Shown here: in pieces, positions 11,506 through 22,358 of the stretch
How the letters are laid out: each line of letters starts with the position of its first letter
Position numbering within the stretch: the stretch's first letter is position 1
From: Lantana camara
Lineage: Eukaryota > Streptophyta > Magnoliopsida > Lamiales > Verbenaceae
NCBI GenBank assembly: GCA_037501455.1
Contig: CM074857.1
Coordinates: 109,215,501 to 109,279,500 of the forward strand
Direction: 5' to 3'
DNA length: 64,000 nt
Program-made: the position numbers and the translations under genes
The notes under the pieces: model-generated
The model's input: the letters and a program-made list of their open reading frames with translations, nothing else
What the model was told of the DNA's origin: nothing
The model's database searches: none

Positions 11506-11916
11506 TAGGCATGCAAACGAGCCGAGCCTTGGCCTTTTTTCCTGGCTCGAGCTCGGCTCAACCAAAACTTGAGCCAGGTTCAGCTCGGCTCGAGGCTCGC
11601 CCAATATGTATTATTTTGATTAAAAAAAATCAGTTTTTTTAATAATTTAATATATTTTTATATATAATAATATATATTAAATGAATATATATAATAAATA
11701 TATTACCTTTTTATTCATTTTATATAAAAATTAACAAATATATATATAATATTATATATTAATAAAATATTTATATATATAAAATTTAAAATATTATTTT
11801 TTAATTAAATATATAGGCTCGCGAGCCACGAGCCCAGACTCAAAGGGCTTGAGTTCGGGCTTGGCTCGAGCTTGCTCCCCAGGCTCGCGAGCTGGCTCAA
11901 CTCGTTTGCATCCCTA
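11506..11916. mobile_element. hAT-type MITE with perfect 8-bp TSD
   Basis: The element is 411 bp, starts TAGGCATGCAAACGAGCC and ends GGCTCAACTCGTTTGCATCCCTA, i.e. imperfect terminal inverted repeats. It is flanked by GGTATAGA at 11498-11505 and 11917-11924, a perfect 8-bp duplication as made by hAT transposases. The centre is extremely AT-rich and the flanks are rich in GGCTCG/CGAGCC words. It has no coding capacity, so it depends on a transposase encoded elsewhere. Confidence 0.85.
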
Positions 11917-12137
11917 GGTATAGAGACAACATTTAACGAAGGACACCCCCTTTGCAGCCGCATTAAATGCCTCTGACTAGGCAGGTACGATGAACCATAC
12001 TATTGCTTACCTGTACAATACCTTGCGTTTAATGTACCTCTGACTATGTATACTAAGCACGCACAAGGCTCCCAATTATAAATATCACCTCATTTATTAC
12101 ACAATTAAGTCACTATTATAATATTAAATACGCATTT

Positions 12138-12164
12138 GTTTTTTTTTTTTTCTCTCTCTCTCTC
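12138..12164 (+). repeat. Poly-T and (CT)n tract
   Basis: A run of T followed by CTCTCTCTCTCTC. In Tat-like LTRs such a tract often lies near the transcription start; here it follows a TATAAATA-like stretch at about 12077. Confidence 0.5.
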
Positions 12165-12345
12165 AATCAGACTGTCTTGAGCGTCAAAGAGTCAAAACAA
12201 GGCACAATCCCCATTTCCCCTGTTTTAACCTTTGAGCTCACGTCTGCTCAACCTTCCAGCAGGTTCATATCTTCTCCAAATATAAATTCTTTGGTGATTA
12301 ACGTTCGATTTAGCGTTCAGCGTAATAATCCAGTTTCAAACATCA

Positions 12346-12579
12346 TTAGATAAAAATTAGATTATTTTTTCAGAAATGATAAATAAAATCAAGTATTTCT
12401 ATATGAACTATAGTTATAGTTATTGGAGAAATGTTTGTAAAGAGTACCCAAAAATATGAGAAAAATAAATTTCTAAAAATGATTGTGAAATTATTAAAAT
12501 ATAATTCAACCATAGTGTTTAGGAAAATTATTTTCTTTATATTATTTTTTAAAATTTATTTGGTATTAAGTATAGATAA

Positions 12580-12626
<47 letters not shown>

Positions 12627-13023
12627 CAAGAATATTAGGGGTGATCATCCCAAACGAGCTCCTCAAGGCACAGTCTCCTAGTTTAGTAAGATAACCGGTG
12701 CGTTGTTGCCTACGTGGCGGAATTTGATATCCCAGAGCAAAGTCCAAGATTAACCTACAATCGTTGACAATACATTAGGAGATTAACCAAGTCCAAGATT
12801 CTCATGTTGGATGAGATTTGACGACCTCCGAATCAATCTCAACTTCAATTTATTTAAATGTGTTTCCATACTAAACGAAGACCTTCTCTTAAACCAACAA
12901 GCTCCTTTTTGACAATGGACACATCTCCAAGATTGATCGTGAAACCGAACTCCCATTTACCATCGGAGTTTGAACCACTCCTCCAGCTACAACAAATATT
13001 TTATCGATAAATATACTGCTATC
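12346..13023. other. Intergenic region, no gene seen
   Basis: AT-rich non-coding sequence holding an (ATT)n microsatellite. Frames that cross the microsatellite give poly-Ile runs and are not genes. Nothing else is recognised. Confidence 0.5.
12581..12624. repeat. (TTA)n microsatellite
   Basis: About fourteen uninterrupted TTA trinucleotides. Confidence 0.95.
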
Positions 13024-13198
13024 CTATGATGCATGGGCACGGACACGACGAGACGGACACAACACGATACGGATACGAAGACACGGATTTTTTCTTGAAT
13101 TTTCCACGTGAGGAGTGTCGGACACGGTGTCCGACACGAGTGTCTGACATAACATGATACGACAACATGATATTTTTAGAAATGTCCGTGCATCATAG
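13024..13198. mobile_element. Short hAT-type MITE with perfect 8-bp TSD
   Basis: A 175-bp element that starts CTATGATGCATGGGCACGGA and ends TGTCCGTGCATCATAG. It is bounded by CTGCTATC at 13016-13023 and 13199-13206, a perfect 8-bp duplication. The inside is rich in GGACACG words with an inner palindrome around GTGTCGGACAC. It is non-coding. Confidence 0.85.
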
Positions 13199-13206
13199 CT
13201 GCTATC

Positions 13207-13895
13207 CGTCGGTGAAGGTTTAATCCGCTTTCACACTTGAACCCCCTTAAAAATATTGTGCCCTAACATATTCTCACCTCCACGCACACACTTTATTTAA
13301 CTTTCGCACTGTCCATATTGTGCTTGTATCACTTTCTTTGTCCAAAATAACAGAGGGCTAATTCTCGTTACTCTACGCCACGAGTTGTGGCATCAGCTTT
13401 GTTTTCCTTGATAGCTAAAGAAACATTGACTTTTTTGTCTATGTTGTGCTACATTCAGCAATACTCGAGGTACAAGAACAGACTACAAAGGCGCAATCAG
13501 CAGGCAAATGAACACAAAAATTTCACACGGAGCACATGAATGAAAGAGGACATAGATCAATCCAACAACCATGCCATCATATACAAACTGGGAGTACAGC
13601 AGTATGGAGTAAGAGAAGTCAAGAAATACATTACAGAAAGTAGACCAATCCAATAATGATTAGCCGACCAACACAAAAGAATTCCACACGAAAATAGTAA
13701 AATAAGATCAAGAACCACATAAATGTCTTCTATACGAAGAAGACATTACTAGAAAAATAGACCTTTGACAAGATAGGACTCATATCATAATAGCATAGGC
13801 AGGTACCATATGTCCACAAACTATTAAAGTTTTTAATCTCTTGAGTAAAGCAAAGAGCTTATATCTTCATATTTTGCCACAACTCAAAAGTAATC
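13207..13895. other. 3' flank and 3' UTR of the ADF gene
   Basis: Sequence downstream of the ADF stop codon on the minus strand. The first few hundred bases must hold its 3' UTR and polyadenylation site; the cleavage point cannot be fixed. No other gene is seen. Confidence 0.45.
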
Positions 13896-16800
13896 TTAAT
13901 TGGCACGACTTTTGAAGACATCAAGACCCATCTCAGTTGGATCAGTTGCTTGCAGCTCTACCTGAATGCCATCTAGTTCCCTCTTGAACCTATCCTTTGA
14001 GCTCGCGTAGATCATTTTGCTCCTCACCTTGGCAATGTCAGGGGACCTTCAAAAAGAAAATTAAATGAAAAAAGTAGACAGCGGAAAGGCTGAAGATGGA
14101 TTAACTATGCTCCCAAGGGAAATTACCATGCAATGAAGAAAATCCTGCTCTTTGGGACATTTTCCGTAGTCATAAACTCAAAATCAAAAACAGCATATCG
14201 GCATTCCTCCGCAGGAAGACAGGCAGTGAAGTCATCATAAGTTTGACCAGGTTCACCAAGCTTTTCCACAACCACCTGTTTCTCCTCAATCTTGAATACT
14301 ATGAACCGATGCGTTCGTTTGGTTTTCAACTCCAAGAATTTCAGCTTGCAATCGTCGTGCACTGCTATTCCTGATGCCGAATTGGCCTACAAATGACAAA
14401 CAAGTCAAGAATTAAGAACGAGAACACAAGTTTCACAGAATGGAAAACATATTTGCATTAATATACTTATTTTACGACAATCAACAGTAGTGGACTAATA
14501 CCATTTAGCACTATGGACAGATACCTAAGCTGTTATATGCTAGCATGTACAAGCACACCCCCGCGTGCACACACAGGGAAGATAGAGACAGGTCTCAAAA
14601 TCCATTACACAAACATATTTAAATTCATTTTCTAATGCTTTATAAATTCTAGGGTATATGTAGCAACTAGCTAAGTTCTTCGTTCCATGCATAAAGCATA
14701 CTTGCATTATATAAACTTGTATCCACAACTCAATCGTGCAAGGTAATATTTCCACTACTTTTGGAGAACAAACAGAGAACAAGTAATTTCGCTAAAAATA
14801 ATAAAAGGCAGGTCAGAAAGATGACTAAAGTTTTGCCATTACATGAAAGATAATTTTTCTAATAGAATGTTTTGAAACCAGACCACACTTTAAATCATAA
14901 CTTTGGAGGTTACTAGTTTGGTATTTTAAACAATTCTCTAAGCTGGATATCAACGCGTTTTCATAGCCAACAAATTTCGAAAATAAATATTTCAAATCAT
15001 ATAACAAATAGCAATTGCAATGGGAATAAAAAGACGAGCCAAAAACTCTAAGCCTTATCTTATCGCACAATTTCCAAGATATCATTTCAGACAATAAATT
15101 TTGAAAATGACAAATCATACGACAAAAAGTTATGAATTATCACTTAAAGAACTGACCAATAATCACCACGTATTCTGCAAAAATTAGACAACCTATCGGT
15201 TCATTTTTGAAAAAAAATTCTATATACTATTACATGTGTCTCATTCAGAAAAAAAAAATTGAAGATAAAAAAAAAATCCATCATTATAGAAGATGCTGAC
15301 TTAGATAGACATACTTAACCTTGAAAGCAAAAACCATAACATGTAAACATTTCATTAACCTAAATCAAATACAAGTGCTAACATGAGTTAACTTAATATC
15401 CTTAATTCTACAGCAACTCAATACTAGCATGCCTTACAGAAGAGCAGACACTCATCATCCAAACGAAGATCCAAATAAAAACCACCATAACCAATACAAA
15501 ATTAAGAGTACAACCCTTCTAACCAAAACTAAATCAGATCTAAGAATCTCCCAAAAATGAGAAATGGAAATCAATCAGAACCAGCTGCCGAAAAATCATG
15601 GTATCTGTTTCTCCATTAAACAAATCACAGAGTCGTAAATCGGCACCAGCTGATAGAAATGAACACCAATCATAAACTGAAAAACTGTTCAAGCAAACAA
15701 AACTTAAAGAAAAATACTAAAAAGCAAAAGAAAGAAATCGAAAACACGCTAGAAGGGGCAGAGAAATAAATTGATTTTTGATATACACTTTCATTCTTAA
15801 ATACCGCGGTATACGTCGTAATTAGCTAAGTTCTTTGATCCCCGGCATGCATAAATGCTAAAGCATACTTTCATTGGTATATATATATAATGAACTTATA
15901 TGCACAATTAAATCTTGCAAGGTATAATTTCCACAAATTTGGAGAAGGAAAAAGGGCAAAAAAAAGTAATTTCTCTAATGTCAACAAAGCATGCAATGAT
16001 CAGAAAGTTATCTAAGATCTCCCGTTACATGAAAGATAAGTTTCCTCCTATTTGTGAAAAAATATCAATGTAATGTTTTGAAACAAGAATGCGCTTTGAA
16101 TCAAAACATAGGAGGTTACTAGTTTACAGTTCAACAATTAGCTAGGCCTGATGTCAATATGCTGTCAAGTTCCAACAAAATTTCAAAAACGATCGCAAAG
16201 CATATCAGGAAAAAGATGAGGGATGCAATAAAAATGGGGAAAGATTAGCCAATATTCTAACCCTTATCTTTTCATATAGTTTTTAAGATGTCATTTCATC
16301 AATAAACTTTGCAAAGTAACCGTATGACACGTAATAGACACATACTAGTCACTTACAGAAGTCATTAACAATCATCATTCAATCATTCATGTGTACTTCT
16401 GCAAATGTAAGAAACCTTTTGCTTCATTTTGACATTGTTGCTATTTACTAATAAAGGTGTCCTCATCGGGAGATGAACTAAAGACACGAGTATTCTATCA
16501 TCGAGGGAGATGTTGCCTTAAGTAAATGCACTTAACCTTAAAAACAAAAACATGAACATTTAAGCATTACATTTACCTAAACATTAAATACAAATCCTGA
16601 AATCAGACATAAACCGCTGAACTAACTTAGTAGCCACATACTCGAATAATGGCCATTTATTTTCCCCAAAAAAAAACATGAATGAATCATATACCAACTC
16701 AATACTAGCATGCCCCACAGAAGAGCAGCTACTCGTCATCCAATTGAAGATCCCTCTATGTTCTAACAACTACTGCAACCGATAAGAAACTAAGAGTATA

Positions 16801-17065
16801 CTCGATCGAAACAACACTAAATCAGATCTAAGAATCTCAAAATTTGAGAAACAAAAATAGAATCAAATCCTGCTGCCCAGAAATATTATGGTTTCTGTTT
16901 TCCATTCTACAAGATACAAACATCGCAAATCGGCACCGATTCTTCAATAATACCAAGCAAAAAATAATTCTAGCAAATATAAGAAAGTAGCAAAAAAGAA
17001 AGAAAGAAAAATCAAGCATATCAAAATGATAGAAACTCGAAATTAAAAGCAAAATTTATTACCAT
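13896..17065 (-). CDS. ADF: Actin-depolymerizing factor (ADF/cofilin), 3 exons
   Basis: Binds actin monomers and filaments in the cytoplasm, severs filaments and speeds their turnover. Coding exons on the minus strand: exon 1 is only the ATG at 17065-17063 (then GT); exon 2 is 14386-14127; exon 3 is 14046-13896 with stop at 13898-13896. They join cleanly: 3+260+151 nt give 137 residues, the usual length for plant ADFs. All intron ends are GT...AG (2676 bp and 80 bp), and Trp88 spans the second junction. Visible family marks are Ser6 near the N-terminus (the phospho-regulated serine of plant ADFs), the ADF-H fold, and the basic actin-binding helix [17 protein letters not shown] (96-112). The reading frame is intact. 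An ATG-only first exon with a long first intron is typical of plant ADF genes, where that intron can drive expression. Which ADF paralogue this is cannot be told here. Confidence 0.95.
14600..15770 (-). repeat. ADF intron 1, duplicated segment copy A
   Basis: Aligns along its length with 15771-17045. Shared landmarks include 'agctaagttctt', 'ttacatgaaagataa', 'ggaggttactagttt', 'ctcaatactagcatgcc', 'ctaaatcagatctaagaatctc' and 'aaatcggcacc', all in the same order. The copies differ by many substitutions and indels, so the duplication is old. This copy contains no spliced ATG exon. Confidence 0.8.
15771..17045 (-). repeat. ADF intron 1, duplicated segment copy B
   Basis: The copy next to the ATG exon; it ends about 20 bp before the exon 1 donor. 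See copy A (14600-15770) for the shared landmarks. Confidence 0.8.
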
Positions 17066-17226
17066 GGCAGCGAGGTTTGAACGGAGAAGATCGAGGAGGT
17101 TTTGACAAAAATTCTGAAAGAGAAAATTTAGGGGTGGAAAAAGGTTGTCTGTTTTCAAAGCTAGATATTCGGAGAGAGACAGAGAGAAGAGACTACAAAT
17201 GAGTATTCACAGAGACGCAAAATAGG
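17066..17226 (-). other. ADF 5' UTR (probable)
   Basis: Upstream of the ATG on the minus strand lies a purine/pyrimidine-biased leader with CTCTCTCTGTCTCTCTCC-like sequence, typical of plant 5' UTRs. The transcription start is not resolved. Confidence 0.45.
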
Positions 17227-18016
17227 TGAGAGAATGTCAGTCATACCCTTGAGATTCTTAACTTCACCTTCCGTATTTTAGTTGAAACCTTGGCTAAATT
17301 GTATTTTCAAGTTGGTATACTTTTTCTTTTCTTTGAAAGAAGGTTGGTTAATACTTGATACTACTAGCTTTTGAGTTTTGACAGATATATATTTTTGCAT
17401 ACATATATTTTTTAGGGAGAGAATTAGCGAAAGAATTTGTCCCCAAGGGCCTCAAGTCTTTTTCTAAGAAAATAACTCTCAATTTCTTTTCTCTTTATTA
17501 TCCGACGTGGTTTTCTTAACCCATTAATTAAGTATAATTAGCTCCTTTTATAAAAAAAAAAAAAATCTTAGGGATCATTTTGCAAAATCTTATACTTTAC
17601 CCTTTAAAGTAATAAATTTCAAAAAACACAACAAATCCTAATTCATTCTCATTCTCTCCATTCTCTTCTCGCTGCCACCACTATCTTCTCATTGCCCAAT
17701 CTGCCATCGCCTCCTCTAGTGGTCATTCTCTTTGATATCTCGATTACTTAGAGTTTTAAAAATGAACTTAACAATGGTGGTCATTAGGAGGGACACATCG
17801 GAGATGTTCAGTAGGCTGCGTCGGAAAGGATTAGAATAAACTTAGCAAATTGGATTGAAGAAGGAGATGTTTGTATTTTTATACGAAAACACAAACATCT
17901 TCATCTTTCAGATCATTTATTTGAGTTTGAAGACATCAAGAGGTAGATTGAGGAAGTCATAGAGATTGGGTTTTAATTCATCAAGAGGAACAATTGCAAA
18001 GGATCGACATAGTCGA
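17227..18016. other. ADF upstream region, no gene seen
   Basis: Presumably carries the ADF promoter for the minus strand. Contains a poly-A run near 17552 and C/T-rich sequence around 17640-17720. No reading frame or repeat is recognised before the gypsy LTR starts at 18017. Confidence 0.4.
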
Positions 18017-18172
18017 TGTAGCACCCCGAGCCGAGGGCACCACATCTCCCACTCTAGAGTCCGACACGTGTAACGAAATGGAAAATCCATACACGCGCCA
18101 AACAATAGAGAACGGGAGACAAACAAAATCACACCTAAGCTAGGCTATCTAGACCCTCAAACAGAGTGCGCA

Positions 18173-20880
18173 TGTAACACCCCGCACGTGAGGCGCCACA
18201 TCCCCCTCACTATGACCCGACACGTGTACGAAATGGAGAATCCGCACACGCACCAAGTCACAGCGAACGGGTGACAAACGAAAACGCACACACTAGCTAG
18301 GCGGTACCTAACCCTGTGCAAAAGAAAATATGCGAAGCATGACAACGGAAATAGTACGAAATGCCAACTTTCAAAAACTTTTACACACCAAGCATACAAC
18401 GAAGTACATACATCAGAATCAAATATACGGGTTCAACTAGTTCAGCAAACCTGTCCTATCCTGTCCCGAATAATTACACATCAAAACGGGTTCAACTAAA
18501 TCGAGCACCTGTCCTAACCTGTCCCGAATTCCATAAAAGCAATGCAAACATGCAAACCTGAGCAGAATATATCTCATACAAAATTACAAAACATAAATCG
18601 ATTCAAAGAGCTGAACAAACTCAGTCAGACCGACAAACACGACAGACAGCCGCCTAGCAAGAACTCCAACGAACTCCAAAGCAAAGCCTGCAAACTAAAA
18701 ACATAAAAGGGGAGGGGTCAGTCCAAAGACTGAGCGAGGGGCTACACACACACGCGTATATACATATATAGAGCACAGCACATATCATAAAAGGGGAGTT
18801 CGTGAACCAGGGCGTGGTTTTTGCATTCTAAAATATTTCTCACGTGATACTAGATATAAGAGAGTAAAAGAGTTAGGCCAAAGGCCAAAACAATCCCAAT
18901 TTTATTAATTAGAAATCCACTCCCGTTTCCCGAACAATTTCCTAACAAACTAACTTAACGAAAACAAACACACCAAGCAAACGTTCAGACAAAAGGGGAA
19001 AATGTGCACAGGAGTAATACTCGACGCTCCGAGGCTCCTTACCCACATCCCGATGATCATGCACAGGAGTAATGCTCGACGCCCCGAGGCTCCTTACCCA
19101 TAATCACCGGGCCCCAAACAAAGCAGAGTCAAACCATCAAATCAGAGGGGAAATGTGCACAGGAGTAATACTCGACGCTCCGAGGCTCCTTACCCACATC
19201 CCGATGATCATGCACAGGAGTAATACTCGACACCCCGAGGCTCCTTACCCATAATCACCGGGCCCCCAAACAAAGCAGAGTCGGAAACATACCAGAATCA
19301 GAGGCACAACAAGGTCCAAGGCAAGCGCAAATCATATCCGGAGGCATATCATATCAGTAGTCAAAGCATAGGCATAACCATAGCATATTCATAATCCTAT
19401 CATATCAGATCCTAGCATAATCAGATTCTAGAACATAAATCATATCAGGCGTATCCATAGGGCTTTTATTCACATACATATCGACACATATCATTAGGGT
19501 TTAACTATAACCTAACCTCACCTGGCACCAAACACAGTCAAAGACATAGCAGACGGTTCACCCCGGAACCTGCACGACTTACATGACACCACCCCGGGTG
19601 CACCTGATCCACACAACGAGACGGACATTCTGTCCGAAGCCCACCGGGTCGCCGCCGCTGTAGCCGCCGAAACAGTGGCCGGCCGCCGTTCGGCCACCGT
19701 TGGAACATGCCGGAAAAATCCCGAAAAATCACCCGTGCAAGGATTCGTCATGCTCAATCCAATTCCTCGATTAATTTCCGTGACGAGCCTTACGAAAGCC
19801 CTAAGCTTTCTCGCCGGAAAAATCCTCGGAGGTGGCGCCACCGGTGCGCCGCCATTGTGCCGCCGCGAACCGCAGCCAAACGGCAAGATCTGGAGTCAAG
19901 CAAATGGGGTTTACTAATTCTCGTCGTTCCGAACAACTTTCGTGAAGGGCCCGAGGCCAAAAGATCGCCGGAAAAGGCCCCCGATAGCCTCCGAAGTTTC
20001 TGCCGCTGTCGCACCACCCCTAACCACCACCTACGGCCAGAATTGGGTGAAAACGATGCCGGAAATGGACTCAGGGGGTCGGAAAACCTTGGAAAACACT
20101 AACCTTGGTCGGAAAAGGTAGCCGGAGCGCCGCCGTGTCACTGTTCACGCGCGGCGGCGGGAGCTTCAGGCGGCGCGTGCGCCGCCGTCCGGTGGCCATT
20201 GGCCGCGCCGCCAACGTCATTCGATGCGCGGGAAAGTCTTCTAACTGGGTCCATGGCGCGTATCGCCGGAAAGGCACCGGAAACCGCCGCAAATGGGTGG
20301 CGAAGTGGCGGCTCTGCCATCCTCCTCCAGCTGCGTCTGAAAATGGCGGATAACTCCGCCGTCGGTCGTCGGTTGGTCGAGTTCTTGGTACGGTTGTGAC
20401 CGCGTCGTCGAGCTGGTCGAAATGGACTAGTGGTTCGTCGAAATCCGTCGAGAAATGAGCGAGATTGAGTTGTGCATGAAAACACACCTCCACTGTGTGA
20501 ACAGTAACGTGTCGCGGAAGAGAAGAGAGCTGAGTCTGGAGCTGGAGTTATGGCACGCAAAACGAGGATCCGGGGCATTTATCTCGGGTCCTCACACGCA
20601 AAACGATCGGTAGGAGGAGCTAACGATGTCAGAATTGGGCAAACTCAGAGTCCACGGACTCGTCTCGATGCCCCGAACGCGTTGAAGGGGTCAAAAAGGT
20701 CGAAAATTCTATCGAACGAGAAATGACCGAAAGACCCCTAAAAAGAGAAAATTACAAATAGGCCCTTAAACTCTAAAAGAGTTCAAAATAGGGCCACGAA
20801 AAATATAAAATCACATAATTAAACACATTAAAAGGTTGGAACGTAGCGTACCTTATAAATCGGACGATCGGGATGTTACA
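18173..20880 (-). mobile_element. 3' LTR of the minus-strand non-autonomous element
   Basis: 2708 bp. On the minus strand it starts TGTAACATCCCGATCG at 20880 and ends GGGGTGTTACA at 18173. It holds a GC-rich, CpG-dense block (about 19540-20400), a candidate donor near 20102 (CCAAG/GTTAG), two copies of a 151-bp repeat, a hairpin CAGTC-CAAA-GACTG at 18719-18732 and the pair GCTAGGCGG (18296-18304) and CCGCCTAGC (18650-18658). Confidence 0.85.
19004..19290 (-). repeat. 151-bp tandem repeat, 2 copies, in 3' LTR
   Basis: Period 151 bp (copies start at 19004 and 19155). Each unit is itself two related halves around 'gtgcacaggagtaatactc' and 'gaggctccttaccca'. Confidence 0.9.
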
Positions 20881-20905
20881 AACTTCCCTCCTTCAAAAGG
20901 ACCTG
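20881..20905 (-). promoter_or_regulatory. Polypurine tract
   Basis: Minus-strand sequence ends TTTTGAAGGAGGGAAGTT directly before the 3' LTR start. This is the plus-strand primer site of the element. Confidence 0.75.
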
Positions 20906-21200
20906 TCCTCAGGTCCTAAGGTCGGATCTTGAATGACGCTGAAACGAATTCCACTTCAAGCTTCCGCTGCGCAACTCTGATCTAGGCGAACTGCAATTTC
21001 TACAGGATACTCCTCCCTTAGTTGGCATCAACTCCCTTCATAGTGACTCGTTGTCACTGAAGTTCCACTGAGCGCTTGACCGTTGGTCCCTTCAAACTCA
21101 TTCGATCGGCACTAGGCCACTACACCCGAAGCTCGATACTATCGCATCCTCGTTGCTTGCAAACTGTCATCAGGCTTCGCGTAGCTCAACTACAACAAAC

Positions 21201-21607
21201 AAGAGAGAATCCCATCTCTCAACACCCAAGTGAGAGAACCCCGTCCCTCAGCACACACAAAAGAGAGAAACCCCGTTTCTCAAGCACATAAATGAGAGAA
21301 CCCCGTCTCTCAAACACAGCATCGAGAGAACCCCGTCTCTCAACCTAAGTCTGATTGATTCCACATCTCCCAGACAATCTAGTTTGAGAAAATCCGGCAT
21401 TTCTCAAACCCTAAATCCAAGGGAATCCAGCATCCCTCGAATACCCAAGTATAAGAGAATCCAGCATCTCTCGTGCACAGGACTCAGAAAGACCCCAACA
21501 TCTTTCTGTCACGTAATATAGAGAGAATCCAGCGTCTCTCTAACACACAAGTAGGAAGAATCAACATCCCCCTAGCACATAAATAGAGAGAATCAAATCT
21601 CTCTCAC
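21201..21607 (-). repeat. Array of 13 covarying hairpins
   Basis: Thirteen units at about 31 bp spacing, each a 6-10 bp inverted repeat with a 4-8 nt loop. Stems differ by unit but mostly stay paired: GAGAGA..TCTCTC in several, CAGAAAGA..TCTTTCTG at 21485-21508, GTTTGAGAAA..TTTCTCAAAC at 21382-21409. Unit order matches that of the array at 31893-32333 in the other non-autonomous element. It lies in the 3' half of the internal region. Function unknown; an RNA structure in the genomic transcript is the simplest reading. Confidence 0.85.
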
Positions 21608-22338
21608 TCAAACACAAAAGCAGAATCAGAATTACAACAATCAACAAGTATCACAATTGACAGATATAACACATAATAACAAGAATTAATCAAATAAAGA
21701 ATGCATGGATGCTCGTGCCATGAATGCATAGTGTACCGTTCATCGTAACAACAGAGTCAAAGTTCCAATCTCCTTTGGTGGCAATTGTCCCCACTCGTAG
21801 TGATCGGAATCCTGGCCTCTAATTCAGAATTGCAGTGCTCCTCAAATTCTTAAGTGTTCTCTTAGCCTTGCTTGGTCAATCCTGCTTTAGCGTACCATCC
21901 TTGCTAGCCAAGTCCAATAGAGGTTCCATAGCAGCTTTCACACCTATCTACCTACTTCCATCAAACCATTTATGAGGCTACGAACATCGCTTTGTACAAA
22001 GAAGTTAACCACAACCCAACGTTCTATCTTACATGCATTCACCTACAAATCACAAATTGACATGCATGTTGGTTAGTGAGTGGACATGTCAAGTAAGGGA
22101 AACAATTAAGAGCACCTAATTAAATGCAACTGCAATACATAGCTGCTAGAGTTTAAAAAGCATCAAATAAAATGTTGCATAATCATAATCACAACATACA
22201 CACACTCACAAAAGTTCAAATCAATTCATGCAAAGAAGTCAAATGTCACGTCAAAACGGATGCAATGCACACGTATTCCTAAGCCGTACGACCTAGACTG
22301 ACACAACACGACCCAGAGCACCGGTTCTGAACCTGGTA

Positions 22339-22350
22339 GCTTTGATACCA
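22339..22350 (-). promoter_or_regulatory. Primer-binding site, tRNA-Met type
   Basis: Minus strand TGGTATCAAAGC, eight bases after the 5' LTR, differs by one base from TGGTATCAGAGC, the complement of the 3' end of plant initiator tRNA-Met. Confidence 0.8.
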
Positions 22351-22358
22351 CTTATAGA

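Larger units (their letters stand above)
11271..12345 (+). mobile_element. Probable Tat-group Ty3/gypsy LTR with nested MITE
   Basis: A purine run CCTGGGGGCT (11261-11270) precedes a possible LTR start. Further on are 'gcagccgcattaaatgcctctgac' type words, a TATAAATA-like stretch before a CTCTCTC run, and 'gactgtcttgagcgtca' at about 12170, a hallmark of plant Tat LTRs. No partner LTR is in the window and the end at 12345 (AAACATCA) is a guess. The hAT-type MITE at 11506-11916 is inserted in it. Confidence 0.4.

Noticed and set aside
12431..12747. Frames with poly-Ile runs
   Set aside because: They read through the (TTA)n microsatellite.
14825..15118. 97-codon minus-strand frame in the ADF intron
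   Set aside because: AT-rich intron sequence; the frame is not conserved in the duplicated copy B.
19518..19886. 122-codon and 162-codon (23846-24334) frames
   Set aside because: Same GC-rich LTR block; openness follows from low A+T content.
20071..20578. Open frames of 140 and 146 codons (repeated at 24455-24895) in the LTR
   Set aside because: Two overlapping frames are open at once in a GC-rich block, on both strands, and the match between the two LTRs is expected because they are copies. No domain, no protein-like conservation in the diverged 32659-38004 LTR.
21201..21607. CRISPR-like array
   Set aside because: Units are spaced regularly, but each unit differs and is itself an inverted repeat; there are no identical repeats with unique spacers, and the DNA is a plant retroelement.
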